Source of the DNA: DATDDB01 sp036524005
GTDB taxonomy: Bacteria > Pseudomonadota > Gammaproteobacteria > Burkholderiales > Gallionellaceae
Assembly (NCBI GenBank): GCA_036524005.1
Contig: DATDDB010000008.1
Coordinates: 1 to 26,930, forward strand
DNA length: 26,930 nt
Direction of reading: 5' to 3'
Shown: in pieces, positions 1 through 8,060 of the stretch
Layout of the letters: every line of letters begins with the position of its first letter
Position numbering within the stretch: position 1 is the first letter of the stretch
Position numbers and translations under genes: made by a program
Notes under the pieces: generated by a model
The model's database searches: none
Seen by the model: the letters and a program-made list of their open reading frames with translations, nothing else
What the model was told of the DNA's origin: nothing

Positions 1-449
1 AATTCCTGCAGGCTGGTATCGGCGAAGCGGCCGCCGAGAAAGTAGAAGCTGCCGCTGGAAATCAGTTCGCAAATAAAGGTGCCCGCAACGACCGCAGCGG
101 CAAGAGATGGCAAGGTGCGCACATTAAACTGGTAGTGAGCGGCATACCAGCGGCCAGCCAGCCACAACGCCGAATACGCGGGCATCAGAAACACGTAAGC
201 GGAAGTCACGCAGTAATCATCCACGCCAAAATGCGTGATGGACAGATAGTCAACCAGCGCTGCCTGCGCCAGGAATATGGGCAGCATCACGCGTTGCCGC
301 AAATAGAATCCGATCAGAAAGAATACCGCCCAGGACGCATCGGGCAGGTGGGTAAGCGACATGAAATGGTGGCCGCGCGTCGCCCACGTCAGGGCGGCCA
401 AGGCAACTGCAAGCACCAGGGCGCTGTTTTTTGAAATCAGGGTAGGCAT
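1..449 (-). CDS. btuM: Cobalamin transporter BtuM (3' part cut by window edge)
   Basis: An inner-membrane protein predicted to move cobalamin from periplasm to cytoplasm as a solitary ECF-type S-component. 149 residues are visible from ATG 447-449; roughly 50 more should lie beyond the left edge, judged from the ~200-residue family. The reading frame is open to base 1 and contains several hydrophobic segments (about residues 8-22, 40-60, 82-98, 115-135). The cysteine at residue 80 (codon 210-212, context VDDYCVTSAY) matches the position of the cobalt-coordinating Cys80 described for BtuM of Thiobacillus denitrificans. A strong ribosome site AAAGGAG lies 6 nt before the ATG. It follows btuB by 59 nt on the same strand, downstream of a B12 riboswitch, so it is probably co-transcribed and B12-repressed. 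The assignment rests on context plus the cysteine; other small membrane families are less likely. Confidence 0.8.
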   Translation of the reverse strand, partial: MPTLISKNSALVLAVALAALTWATRGHHFMSLTHLPDASWAVFFLIGFYLRQRVMLPIFLAQAALVDYLSITHFGVDDYCVTSAYVFLMPAYSALWLAGRWYAAHYQFNVRTLPSLAAAVVAGTFICELISSGSFYFLGGRFADTSLQE

Positions 450-508
450 GATGGCTCCTTTGATCGTGCACGGGAGGGATCGCTGACCCCTCCGCTGCAT
501 TTTACTAC

Positions 509-2353
509 TTATTGCTGGTAATTAATGCTGACAAATATCGTGCGTCCCAACGGGTTATATCCATAGGCACCGCTGTCATTCTGGTTGGAAAGATTGTCCG
601 CGCGCACCATCAGCTTCAGTTCCTTGTTGAAGGAATAGCCTGCCGACAGGTTGAATGTATTATACGGTGCCAGTGTGCGAGTGTTGCTTGCGTCCTTGCG
701 GGCTCCGCTGTGCAGCCACTCGGCCCCCACTTGCCATGCGCCCAGCTGCTGTGTCACTCCGAAGCTGCCGTGCACCCTGCTGCGCCTGTCCAATTGCACT
801 CCGGTGGTTGCATCGCGCGGGTTCTGCGCGGTGTACCCGGCCTTTACCCCGGTGTCGCCAAAATGCCCGGCATAGCTCAATTCAAGCCCGTTGATGCGCG
901 CACGATTGACGTTTTGCGCCTGGTAAATAAAATTCACCGGGTCTACCAGCACCGCGTTGATCAGGTCGCTGATGCGGTTGTCGAAATACACCGCATCGAA
1001 TTGCTGGCCTGCTGTCGCATGGTAATGAACCCCGGCTTCGATATTGCGCGCATGTTCCGGCTTGAGCGCGGTGTTGCCATAGTTCGGGTAATACAAATCG
1101 TTGAAGGTGGGCGCCTTGAATGCCGTGCTGTAGCTGGCCGAGGCACGCCACGCATCGGAAAGTTCATAGCCATAACCCAGCAGCCAGGTATTGGCAGCGC
1201 CGTATTGCGAGTTGCGATCCTGACGCAGGTTCAACTGCAGCTGGTTCGCATCATAATGCCCGGTATATCCGGCAAAAAAGCTGTTCACCGTGCGCGAATT
1301 TCTCAGGTATCCGGGGTTGATGTCGGTGGATACATATTGGCGCAACGATTCCGCCCCCAGCAGCACCTGCTTGCTATCGTCCAGATGCAGCGAGTTTTGC
1401 CAGGCCAGCTGATTGCTGGTGGTCTGATACATCGAGCCACCCGGGGTGGGCGCACCGTTCAGAAAATCGCGATACTGGTCCACGCCGTTCGCCAATTGCA
1501 GCTTGCTGTGCCACCTGTCATTGATCTGGTCTTCCGACGCCAGCGCAAGCTTCCACATTTGTTCACGATTGGTGTTTACATCGGTCGGCAATCCGAATCC
1601 GCTATCGTATTGGTTGTTGCCGGCGCTGCCAAACAGCGAAGCCGAGACGCGGTGGTCTGCATTGAAGGCGTGCCCCAGATTGGCCGACACGCTGTTGTTG
1701 CGGTAGCCGTCGCGATCCGGGTTGGCGTTGGGCACCAGTGCCGGGTTTAACGCAGACACGCCATTCGTCCTGAAAGTGGAAAGTTGCACGCTGAAATCCG
1801 TGCCCTGCTCCGAGCCGCCTATACCTGTGGACAGGCTTCGAGTGCCATGGTTGCCCATGCCTGCGTTCACATTCGCGGCCGGCGCGCCCTGCCCGCGCCT
1901 GGTAAATATCTGGATGACGCCGCCGATGGCCTCGGATCCATACAGACTGCTGACGTTGCCGCGCACCACTTCTATATGGTCGACTTGCGCCAGCATCAAT
2001 TGATCCACTGCGGTCGTGCCGAGTGTGGCGGAATTCATGCGCACGCCATCCACCAGCACCAGCACCTGATCGGAGTTGGTGCCGCGCAAAAATATACCCG
2101 CGGGTTTGCCGGTGCCGCCGGGCTGCGAGAATTCCACCCCCACCACGTTGCGCAACAGGGTAGGCACATCCTGAGCCTGCGAATTGCGGATTTCTTCCTT
2201 GCTTATCACCGTCGTATCGGCAAGGGTCTTGGCAGGCGACTGCGACAGCCGTGTGGGTGTCACGATGGAGATTTCCATCGTGTCGTCAGCACAGGCTGAA
2301 TAAGGCAAGAAGGCTGCACCGAACAGTGCAGCCGCGATAAGATTCTGTTTCAT
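509..2353 (-). CDS. btuB: TonB-dependent outer-membrane cobalamin receptor BtuB
   Basis: Outer-membrane beta-barrel receptor for vitamin B12, energised by TonB. The reading frame extends upstream to 2422, but the start at 2351-2353 is chosen because it begins a classic signal peptide (MKQNLIAAALFGAAF..., cleavage after about Ala22) and has an AGGAAAG ribosome site 5 nt before it; this gives 614 residues, the usual BtuB size. After the signal come a TonB-box-like stretch (MEISIVTPTRL, about residues 26-36), a plug domain with LADTTVISKEEIRNSQ and DQVLVLVDGVRMNS, and a long barrel with a YGYNPLGRTIFVSINY end. The protein ends in Gln-Gln rather than the usual terminal aromatic residue. Preceded by a cobalamin riboswitch and followed by btuM. 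Substrate is inferred from the riboswitch and neighbour as well as from the family. Confidence 0.92.
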   Translation of the reverse strand: MKQNLIAAALFGAAFLPYSACADDTMEISIVTPTRLSQSPAKTLADTTVISKEEIRNSQAQDVPTLLRNVVGVEFSQPGGTGKPAGIFLRGTNSDQVLVLVDGVRMNSATLGTTAVDQLMLAQVDHIEVVRGNVSSLYGSEAIGGVIQIFTRRGQGAPAANVNAGMGNHGTRSLSTGIGGSEQGTDFSVQLSTFRTNGVSALNPALVPNANPDRDGYRNNSVSANLGHAFNADHRVSASLFGSAGNNQYDSGFGLPTDVNTNREQMWKLALASEDQINDRWHSKLQLANGVDQYRDFLNGAPTPGGSMYQTTSNQLAWQNSLHLDDSKQVLLGAESLRQYVSTDINPGYLRNSRTVNSFFAGYTGHYDANQLQLNLRQDRNSQYGAANTWLLGYGYELSDAWRASASYSTAFKAPTFNDLYYPNYGNTALKPEHARNIEAGVHYHATAGQQFDAVYFDNRISDLINAVLVDPVNFIYQAQNVNRARINGLELSYAGHFGDTGVKAGYTAQNPRDATTGVQLDRRSRVHGSFGVTQQLGAWQVGAEWLHSGARKDASNTRTLAPYNTFNLSAGYSFNKELKLMVRADNLSNQNDSGAYGYNPLGRTIFVSINYQQ

Positions 2354-2371
2354 TGTTGCTTTCCTGAATGA

Positions 2372-2394
2372 GTTCCAAGCGTCCCCGTTGGAAC
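2372..2394 (-). promoter_or_regulatory. Hairpin just upstream of the btuB ribosome site
   Basis: A perfect 7-bp inverted repeat (GTTCCAA at 2372-2378, TTGGAAC at 2388-2394) with a 9-nt loop lies about 10 nt before the btuB ribosome site in the leader downstream of the B12 aptamer. It has no following U-run, so it is not an intrinsic terminator. It could be part of a translational expression platform; this is inference. Confidence 0.35.
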
Positions 2395-2489
2395 GTGAAA
2401 ATACAGGAAATGATGCGGACAATTACCAGAACGAACCGTGAGGTTCATATATGTATCCGATGCGCCGCCCGCAGCATCTCCCATTCCTT

Positions 2490-2692
2490 GCTTACAGGCC
2501 GGTATCCGGGCTCGCAAGTAATGACCCGCCGCCTTCCCATGACTTCTTCCGGATATCCGGAAATTATTCATAGTGGCATGTTGGTGAGTCCACACTCGCT
2601 TACCGTTGCGGGGGCAGCACAGGCATCGGGGTCGCTTGGCCCCTCACCTGTTTCCCGTTTATCCGGACGCATAGATCGTCCGGCACCTGGAA
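2490..2692 (-). promoter_or_regulatory. Cobalamin (B12) riboswitch
   Basis: Read on the minus strand this leader shows the landmark segments of the cobalamin riboswitch in order: GTGCCGGACG near 2690, GGGAAACAGGTG, CTGCCCCCGCAACGGTAAGC, ATGCCACTATG, TGGGAAGGCGGCGGGT, and the B12 box GAGCCCGGATACCGGCCT (2496-2515). It lies about 140 nt upstream of the btuB start, so it should reduce btuB-btuM expression when cobalamin is plentiful. No terminator hairpin with a U-run is visible between aptamer and start codon, which favours translational control. A minus-strand -10-like TAAAAT (2701-2706) lies just before the aptamer, with no convincing -35. Confidence 0.93.
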
Positions 2693-2768
2693 GCGCGCGC
2701 ATTTTAGCAAAGGACGGCATCTTTGGCCGGGTCATTTCCAAACAACATTCACAATTCATTCTTACCAT

Positions 2769-2798
2769 TTGACTTAAATGGCTTTTTTGGACTATAGT
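2769..2798 (+). promoter_or_regulatory. Sigma-70 type promoter for zapB-zapA
   Basis: TTGACT (2769-2774), an 18-bp spacer and TATAGT (2793-2798) form a near-consensus promoter. Transcription should begin around 2804-2806, which coincides with the GTG proposed as the zapB start. The upstream ATG at 2778 lies inside this promoter and so cannot be on this transcript. Confidence 0.65.
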
Positions 2799-2804
2799 CC
2801 TTTC

Positions 2805-3002
2805 GTGAAAAATGAACTTGATGCGCTGGAACACAAATTGAGCCAATTGGTGAGGCTGAGTCAGCGTTTGCGCTCGGAAAACCACGAGTTGCGCCAGGCG
2901 CTGGCGGAAATCGAGAGCAAACACCGGCAATGCAGCGACAAGATCACCACTGCGAAAACACGCCTTCAGAAATTGCTGGGGCAGCTGCCCGAAGACGCGT
3001 GA
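2805..3002 (+). CDS. ZapB-like small coiled-coil division protein
   Basis: A 65-residue, almost entirely helical, charged protein with heptad-like spacing (KNELDALEHKLSQLVRLSQR, then LRSENHELRQALAEIESK), typical of the short conserved coiled-coil proteins encoded next to zapA and annotated as ZapB-like. The role would be stabilising the FtsZ ring through ZapA, inferred from position and shape. An in-frame ATG exists at 2778, but it lies inside a strong promoter, has no ribosome site and adds nine residues not expected in the family. GTG at 2805 gives a start right at the coiled coil. With transcription starting near 2805 the mRNA may be leaderless. zapA follows after 10 nt. Confidence 0.72.
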   Translation: MKNELDALEHKLSQLVRLSQRLRSENHELRQALAEIESKHRQCSDKITTAKTRLQKLLGQLPEDA

Positions 3003-3012
3003 ATGGCGAAGC

Positions 3013-3327
3013 ATGAGCGGCGAGAAAATACAAACCCTTGATATTACGATCCTGGACCGCGATTTGCGCGTTGCCTGCCCCGAGGACGAGCGCGCCGAAC
3101 TCCTGGATGCGGTCGCCTATCTCGACAAGAAAATGCGCGAAATCCGCGATTCCGGCAAGGTGGCCTCGGTCGAGCGCATCGCCATCATGGCCGCGCTGAA
3201 CATCGCCCACGAACTGCTCACCACGCGCCTGGGCACCGGTTTTGACATGGCGGAATTTAAGCGTAGAATGGGCTCCATGCAGGCAACCATCGATGCAACG
3301 CTGGCGGAGCAGGATGAGTTGTTCTAG
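3013..3327 (+). CDS. zapA: Cell division protein ZapA
   Basis: Cytoplasmic FtsZ-binding protein that cross-links protofilaments in the Z ring. The 104 residues match the family length (about 100-110) and layout: an N-terminal alpha/beta head (LDITILDRDLRVACPEDERA, about residues 9-28, then LLDAVAYLDKKMREIRDSGK) followed by a long C-terminal helix (VERIAIMAALNIAHELLTTR onward). It lies 10 nt after the zapB-like gene and 28 nt before the 6S RNA, the same zapA-ssrS order seen in many proteobacteria. A small GC-rich hairpin (GGGGC, AAAG, GCCCC) follows the stop codon but has no clear U-run. Confidence 0.93.
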   Translation: MSGEKIQTLDITILDRDLRVACPEDERAELLDAVAYLDKKMREIRDSGKVASVERIAIMAALNIAHELLTTRLGTGFDMAEFKRRMGSMQATIDATLAEQDELF

Positions 3328-3355
3328 CGGGGCAAAGGCCCCAGTTTGAAGTTTT

Positions 3356-3531
3356 ACCCTGCGGTGTTCGTCAGGCCCATAATTCTTTGAACCCATAAGC
3401 GATTGCTTACGGCTGCGACCCTCAATGTTACTGTTGTGCGCATCCCTCCGTCGGATGTACCTGATGTAACCGGGAACTGGCCTCCTTGAACCCCCGGTTC
3501 AAGACATTGGGTACAACGGCACAGGCGGGGT
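3356..3531 (+). ncRNA. ssrS: 6S RNA
   Basis: The segment has the 6S layout. The ends pair (ACCCTGC at 3356-3362 with GCGGGGT at 3525-3531, one G-U). The long imperfect double arms enclose a central bubble, and the 3' half carries the conserved CTTGAACC-CCC-GGTTCAAG hairpin (3485-3503), as in the E. coli RNA. It lies directly after zapA, the usual location. 6S RNA binds RNA polymerase holoenzyme by mimicking an open promoter, and acts mainly in stationary phase. I see no clear promoter immediately upstream, so it may be processed from the zapBA transcript. The exact ends are estimated from the closing stem. Confidence 0.88.
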
Positions 3532-3540
3532 TCTTATTGC

Positions 3541-3568
3541 AATGCGGCTCAGGCCGCATTATTTTTTT
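3541..3568 (+). terminator. Intrinsic terminator after 6S RNA
   Basis: A perfect 8-bp stem (AATGCGGC 3541-3548, loop TCAG, GCCGCATT 3553-3560) is followed by an A and seven T residues. It should end transcripts from zapBA-ssrS before the EVE gene. Confidence 0.9.
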
Positions 3569-3582
3569 CGGGAAGCATTTCC

Positions 3583-4046
<464 letters not shown>

Positions 4047-4047
<1 letters not shown>

Positions 4048-4841
4048 TGGAGTGGTTCGCCGCCTATTTGCTGCTGGGCGCGGCGGTCGGCCTGTTCGGC
4101 GGCATGTTCGGCATCGGCGGCGGAACGCTGCTGGTGCCGGTGCTGCTGTTCCTGTTCAGCGCTCAGCATTTTCCCGCCGAATATGCCATGCACCTCGCCC
4201 TCGGCACGGCCATGGCGAACATCGTGTTTACCGCCATCGCCAGCATGCTCAAGCACCATCAGCACGGCGCAGTTAACTGGCAGGTGGTGCGCCGCATCAC
4301 GCCCGGCATCCTGCTCGGCACGGCCCTGGGTGCGGCCTTCGCCAGCATCATTTCGCCGCGCATGCTCGGGATGATTTTCGCTTTCTTCGTGCTGTTCGCC
4401 GCTGCCCAAATCCTGCTGGATGTGCGCCCGCACGCTTCGCGCCAGTTGCCGGGCGCAGCCGGCCTGACGCTGACGGGCGTATTCACCGGGTGGCTGAGCA
4501 CCCTGGTTTCCATCGGCGGCGGCACCATCGTGGTTCCCTTCCTCGTCTGGTGCAATGTTCCACTGCGCAACGCCATCGGCACCTCCGCAGCCATCGGCTT
4601 TCCGGTGGCGGTCGGCGGCACGCTGGGCTACATCGTTGCGGGCATGGGCCTTGAAAACCTGCCCGCCCCGCACCTGGGCTACGTGTTCCTGCCCGCGCTG
4701 CTGGGCACGGCCATCACCAGCGTCATCACGGCGCCCATGGGCGCATGGGCGGCGCACCACATGCCGGTGCACCTGCTGCGCAAGCTTTTTGCCGTTCTCC
4801 TGCTTGCGCTGGCCGTCAAGCTGCTGCTCAGGCTGCTCTAG
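4047..4841 (+). CDS. TauE/SafE family membrane permease
   Basis: A 264-residue integral membrane protein with about eight hydrophobic segments arranged as two similar halves. Each half carries a glycine-rich motif: GLFGGMFGIGGGTLLVPVLL near residues 13-32 and VSIGGGTIVVPFLVWCNVPL near 154-173. This is the TauE/SafE (sulfite exporter-like) pattern, whose members export or import small organic or sulfur anions; the substrate here cannot be told. ATG 4047 overlaps the EVE stop by one base; an in-frame TTG at 4044 is less likely. No terminator is obvious before leuS. Confidence 0.88.
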
Positions 4842-4889
4842 CCTGCCCCAGCACTACCATAGCCCCGTGTGCGTCTGGTGCGATGCCGC

Positions 4890-4895
4890 TATAAT
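4890..4895 (+). promoter_or_regulatory. Candidate -10 element for leuS
   Basis: A perfect TATAAT lies 33 bp before the leuS ATG in the only sizeable gap (87 bp) ahead of the leuS-dsbD chain. No good -35 hexamer is visible at the right distance, so strength is uncertain. Confidence 0.4.
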
Positions 4896-4928
4896 GGCGG
4901 CTTATCGCAACCACGCACGTAAACAGAA

Positions 4929-7535
4929 ATGCAGCAGGATTACCAGCCCAAAGACATCGAAGCAGCCGCCCAGCAGCATTGGGAGCAGGCGCAAGCCTTT
5001 CGCGCCAAAAAAGACGCGGGCAAGCCCAAGTATTATTGCCTGTCCATGTTCCCCTATCCCTCGGGCAAGCTGCACATGGGCCATGTGCGCAACTACACGA
5101 TAGGCGACGTGCTGGCGCGCTGGCACAAGATGCGCGGCTATAACGTGCTGCAGCCCATGGGCTGGGATGCCTTCGGCCTGCCGGCGGAAAATGCGGCAAT
5201 CCAGAACAAGGTGCCGCCCGCCGCCTGGACCTACGACAACATCGCCTACATGAAGAAACAGCTCAAGTCGCTGGGCTTCGCCATCGACTGGTCGCGCGAG
5301 CTGGCGACGTGCAAGCCGGATTACTACAAGTGGAACCAGTGGCTGTTCCTGCGCATGCTGGAAAAGGGCATCGCTTACAAGAAAACCCAGGTGGTGAACT
5401 GGGATCCGGTGGACCAGACCGTGCTGGCCAACGAACAGGTGATAGACGGGCGCGGCTGGCGCACCGGCGCGCTGGTGGAAAAACGCGAGATCCCCGGCTA
5501 TTACCTGGGCATCACCCAGTACGCGGAAGAACTGCTGGCCGACCTCGACAAGCTGCCGGGCTGGCCCGAGCGCGTGAAGACCATGCAGGCCAACTGGATC
5601 GGCAAGAGCCATGGCGTGCGCTTCGCGTTCACGCATGACATCAAGGACAGCGGTGCGCTCATCAACGACGGCCGCCTGTGGGTCTATACCACGCGCGCCG
5701 ACACCATCATGGGCGTGACCTTCGTCGCTGTGGCGGCCGAGCACCCGCTCGCCGCGCATGCGGCGAAGTCCAACCCCCAGGTCGCCGCCTTCATCGAGAA
5801 ATGCAAGCATACCTCGGTGATGGAAGCCGACCTCGCCACCATGGAAAAGGAAGGCGTGGACACCGGCCTGAAAGTGACGCATCCGTTGACCGGCGACCAA
5901 GTCCCGGTATGGGTGGGCAACTACGTACTGATGTCCTATGGCGAGGGTGCGGTGATGGCGGTGCCCGCGCACGACGAGCGCGATTTCGGGTTCGCGAAGA
6001 AATATGGTTTGCCGATCAAACAAAGCGTCAGCATGGCGGGCAAGACGTTCTCCACCGACGCCTGGCAGGAATGGTACGGCGACAAGGAGCACGGAGTGTG
6101 CGTCAACTCCGACAAATACAATGGACTGAATTACGAGCAAGCAGTGGGCGCTATCGCTGACCACCTCAAGTCCATGGACCTCGGCGACAAGCAGGTGCAA
6201 TGGCGCCTGCGCGACTGGGGCGTTTCGCGCCAGCGCTATTGGGGCTGCCCCATTCCCATCATCCACTGCGACACCTGCGGCTCAGTGCCGGTGCCGGACC
6301 AAGACCTGCCGGTGGTGCTGCCCGAGGACTGCGTGCCGGACGGCAGCGGCAACCCGCTGCACAAGCGCGAAGACTTCCTGAACTGCACCTGCCCCAAGTG
6401 CGGCAAGCCCGCGAAGCGCGAAACCGACACCATGGACACCTTCGTGGATTCGTCCTGGTATTACGCGCGCTACGCGAGCGGCTTCAAGTCGGACGCGATG
6501 GTGGACGAGGACACCAATTACTGGATGCCGGTGGACCAGTACATCGGCGGCATCGAGCATGCCATCCTGCACCTGCTCTATTCTCGCTTCTGGACCAAGG
6601 TGATGCGCACGCTGGGGCTGGTCAATTACGACGAGCCCTTCGCCAACCTGCTGACACAGGGCATGGTGCTCAACCACATCTTCTCGCGCCGCACCGACAA
6701 GGGCGGCATCCATTACTTCGCGCCGGACGACGTGATCGTAACCCGGGACGAGGCGGGCAGGATCGCCAGCGCCCGCGCGGTGGACGGCGGTGCCGTGGAC
6801 TATCAGGGCATAGGCACCATGTCCAAGTCCAAGCTCAACGGCGTGGACCCGCAATCATTGATCGAGCAATACGGCGCTGACACTGCGCGTTTTTTCATGA
6901 TGTTTGCTTCGCCGCCCGAGCAGACCCTGGAGTGGGCCGATTCCGGCGTGGAGGGTTCGCATCGCTTTCTCAAGCGTCTGTGGGCGTTCGGCCATGCGCT
7001 TTCCGCCAAATCGGCGGGGAGCATGCCGGGCAAGCTGCCCAACAGCCTTGCCGACATACGCCGCGAGGTGCACCTGACACTGAAACAGGCCAACTATGAC
7101 CTGGGCAAGCAGCAGTTCAACACCGTTGCATCCGCCGGCATGAAAATGCTTAATGCGCTGGAAAAGACCCTGAAGGACGCGGAAGACGGACACGCAGCGG
7201 TTGCGCATGAGGGATTTTCCATCCTGTTGCGCCTGCTCTCGCCTATCTGCCCGCATATCACCCATGCGCTGTGGCACGAACTGGGTTATGGCGGCGACAT
7301 CCTGGCAGCAATGTGGCCCGAACCGTTGGCAGCCGCGCTGGAGCAGGACGAGATCGAGCTGGTGATCCAGGTGAACGGCAAGCTGCGCGGCAGCCTGCGC
7401 GCGCCCAAGGATGCGGACAAGGCCGCGCTGGAGCAGCTGGCGCTGGCGCACGAGGCGGTGCAAAAACAGCTGGCGGGCGGCGCTGCCAAAAAAGTGATCG
7501 TCGTGCCGGGACGCCTGATCAACGTGGTGCTCTGA
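4929..7535 (+). CDS. leuS: Leucyl-tRNA synthetase
   Basis: Class I aminoacyl-tRNA synthetase that charges tRNA-Leu in the cytoplasm. The 868 residues match the bacterial length (about 860). Visible landmarks are the ATP-binding HIGH-type motif (PYPSGKLHMGH, HMGH at about 49-52), the CP1 editing domain (about 220-410, with GVTFVAVAAEHPL and GEGAVMAVPAHDERDFGFA), two Cys pairs of a zinc-like insertion (C447/C450 and C488/C491), the WYYARY segment, and the KMSKS motif (MSKSK at 631-635). The C-terminal anticodon-binding domain ends with VIVVPGRLINVVL. It heads a tight chain; lptE starts 3 nt after its stop, an order also known from other proteobacteria. The ribosome site is weak. Confidence 0.98.
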   Translation: MQQDYQPKDIEAAAQQHWEQAQAFRAKKDAGKPKYYCLSMFPYPSGKLHMGHVRNYTIGDVLARWHKMRGYNVLQPMGWDAFGLPAENAAIQNKVPPAAWTYDNIAYMKKQLKSLGFAIDWSRELATCKPDYYKWNQWLFLRMLEKGIAYKKTQVVNWDPVDQTVLANEQVIDGRGWRTGALVEKREIPGYYLGITQYAEELLADLDKLPGWPERVKTMQANWIGKSHGVRFAFTHDIKDSGALINDGRLWVYTTRADTIMGVTFVAVAAEHPLAAHAAKSNPQVAAFIEKCKHTSVMEADLATMEKEGVDTGLKVTHPLTGDQVPVWVGNYVLMSYGEGAVMAVPAHDERDFGFAKKYGLPIKQSVSMAGKTFSTDAWQEWYGDKEHGVCVNSDKYNGLNYEQAVGAIADHLKSMDLGDKQVQWRLRDWGVSRQRYWGCPIPIIHCDTCGSVPVPDQDLPVVLPEDCVPDGSGNPLHKREDFLNCTCPKCGKPAKRETDTMDTFVDSSWYYARYASGFKSDAMVDEDTNYWMPVDQYIGGIEHAILHLLYSRFWTKVMRTLGLVNYDEPFANLLTQGMVLNHIFSRRTDKGGIHYFAPDDVIVTRDEAGRIASARAVDGGAVDYQGIGTMSKSKLNGVDPQSLIEQYGADTARFFMMFASPPEQTLEWADSGVEGSHRFLKRLWAFGHALSAKSAGSMPGKLPNSLADIRREVHLTLKQANYDLGKQQFNTVASAGMKMLNALEKTLKDAEDGHAAVAHEGFSILLRLLSPICPHITHALWHELGYGGDILAAMWPEPLAAALEQDEIELVIQVNGKLRGSLRAPKDADKAALEQLALAHEAVQKQLAGGAAKKVIVVPGRLINVVL

Positions 7536-7538
7536 CCC

Positions 7539-8057
7539 ATGGCACTATTCGTTCGCATGCTTGTGCTGGCTGCGGCGGTGGTATCGCTCACCTCCTGCGG
7601 GCTGCATTTGCGCGGACATGGGTCGCGTGACTCCCAATTCGCGTTTCACAGCATCTATATCCAGAGCCCAGGCGAATCCGCTTTTACCGCCAACTTGCGG
7701 CGCATGCTGACCAGCCGCAAACTGACGGTGGCAAGCAGCCCCGGACAGCAGGAGCTGACGCTGAACATCGTTTATGAGACAACAGAAAAGCAGATCACGG
7801 CGCTGAATGCCAGCGGTCACGTGATCGAATATCTCCTGCGCTACCGCGTTTCGCTGCGCGCTTATGACCGCCAGCTCAACGACTGGCTGCCCGCCACGGA
7901 GATCCAGCTGCAGCGCGTGCTTCCCTATGACGATACGCTGGTGCTGGCCAAGCAGCAGGAAGAGCAGATGCTTTACGACGACATGCGCACCGACGCCGCG
8001 CAGCAGGTGATGCGCCGCCTGGCCTATGCCAAACCGCCCCGCCCCGAGAACCCATAG
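7539..8057 (+). CDS. lptE: LPS-assembly lipoprotein LptE
   Basis: Outer-membrane lipoprotein that plugs the LptD barrel and helps insert lipopolysaccharide into the outer leaflet. The 172 residues begin with a lipoprotein signal (hydrophobic run, lipobox LTSC with the acylated Cys at residue 20) followed at once by GLHLRGHG, a typical LptE start. The mature part has the expected alpha/beta pattern with SIYIQSP and LTLNIVYETTEKQITALNA and a late RTDAAQQVMRRLAY helix. Position between leuS and holA is the conserved location of this gene. Confidence 0.93.
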   Translation: MALFVRMLVLAAAVVSLTSCGLHLRGHGSRDSQFAFHSIYIQSPGESAFTANLRRMLTSRKLTVASSPGQQELTLNIVYETTEKQITALNASGHVIEYLLRYRVSLRAYDRQLNDWLPATEIQLQRVLPYDDTLVLAKQQEEQMLYDDMRTDAAQQVMRRLAYAKPPRPENP

Positions 8058-8060
8058 CCC

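Noticed and set aside
135..434. Plus-strand open frame near the left edge
   Set aside because: The opposite strand encodes a membrane protein with a strong ribosome site and a BtuM-type cysteine.
512..1750. Long plus-strand open frame (412 codons) antisense to btuB
   Set aside because: Shadow of the GC-rich btuB gene; no recognisable domain, ribosome site or promoter.
2368..2772. Plus-strand open frame of 134 codons through the btuB leader
   Set aside because: It runs antisense to the cobalamin riboswitch, whose conserved elements explain the sequence.
2778..2804. ATG 2778 as the zapB start
   Set aside because: It lies between the -35 and -10 of a strong promoter and has no ribosome site.
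4902..6266. Minus-strand open frame of 454 codons opposite leuS
   Set aside because: Antisense shadow of leuS, His/Val/Ala-rich composition typical of such shadows.
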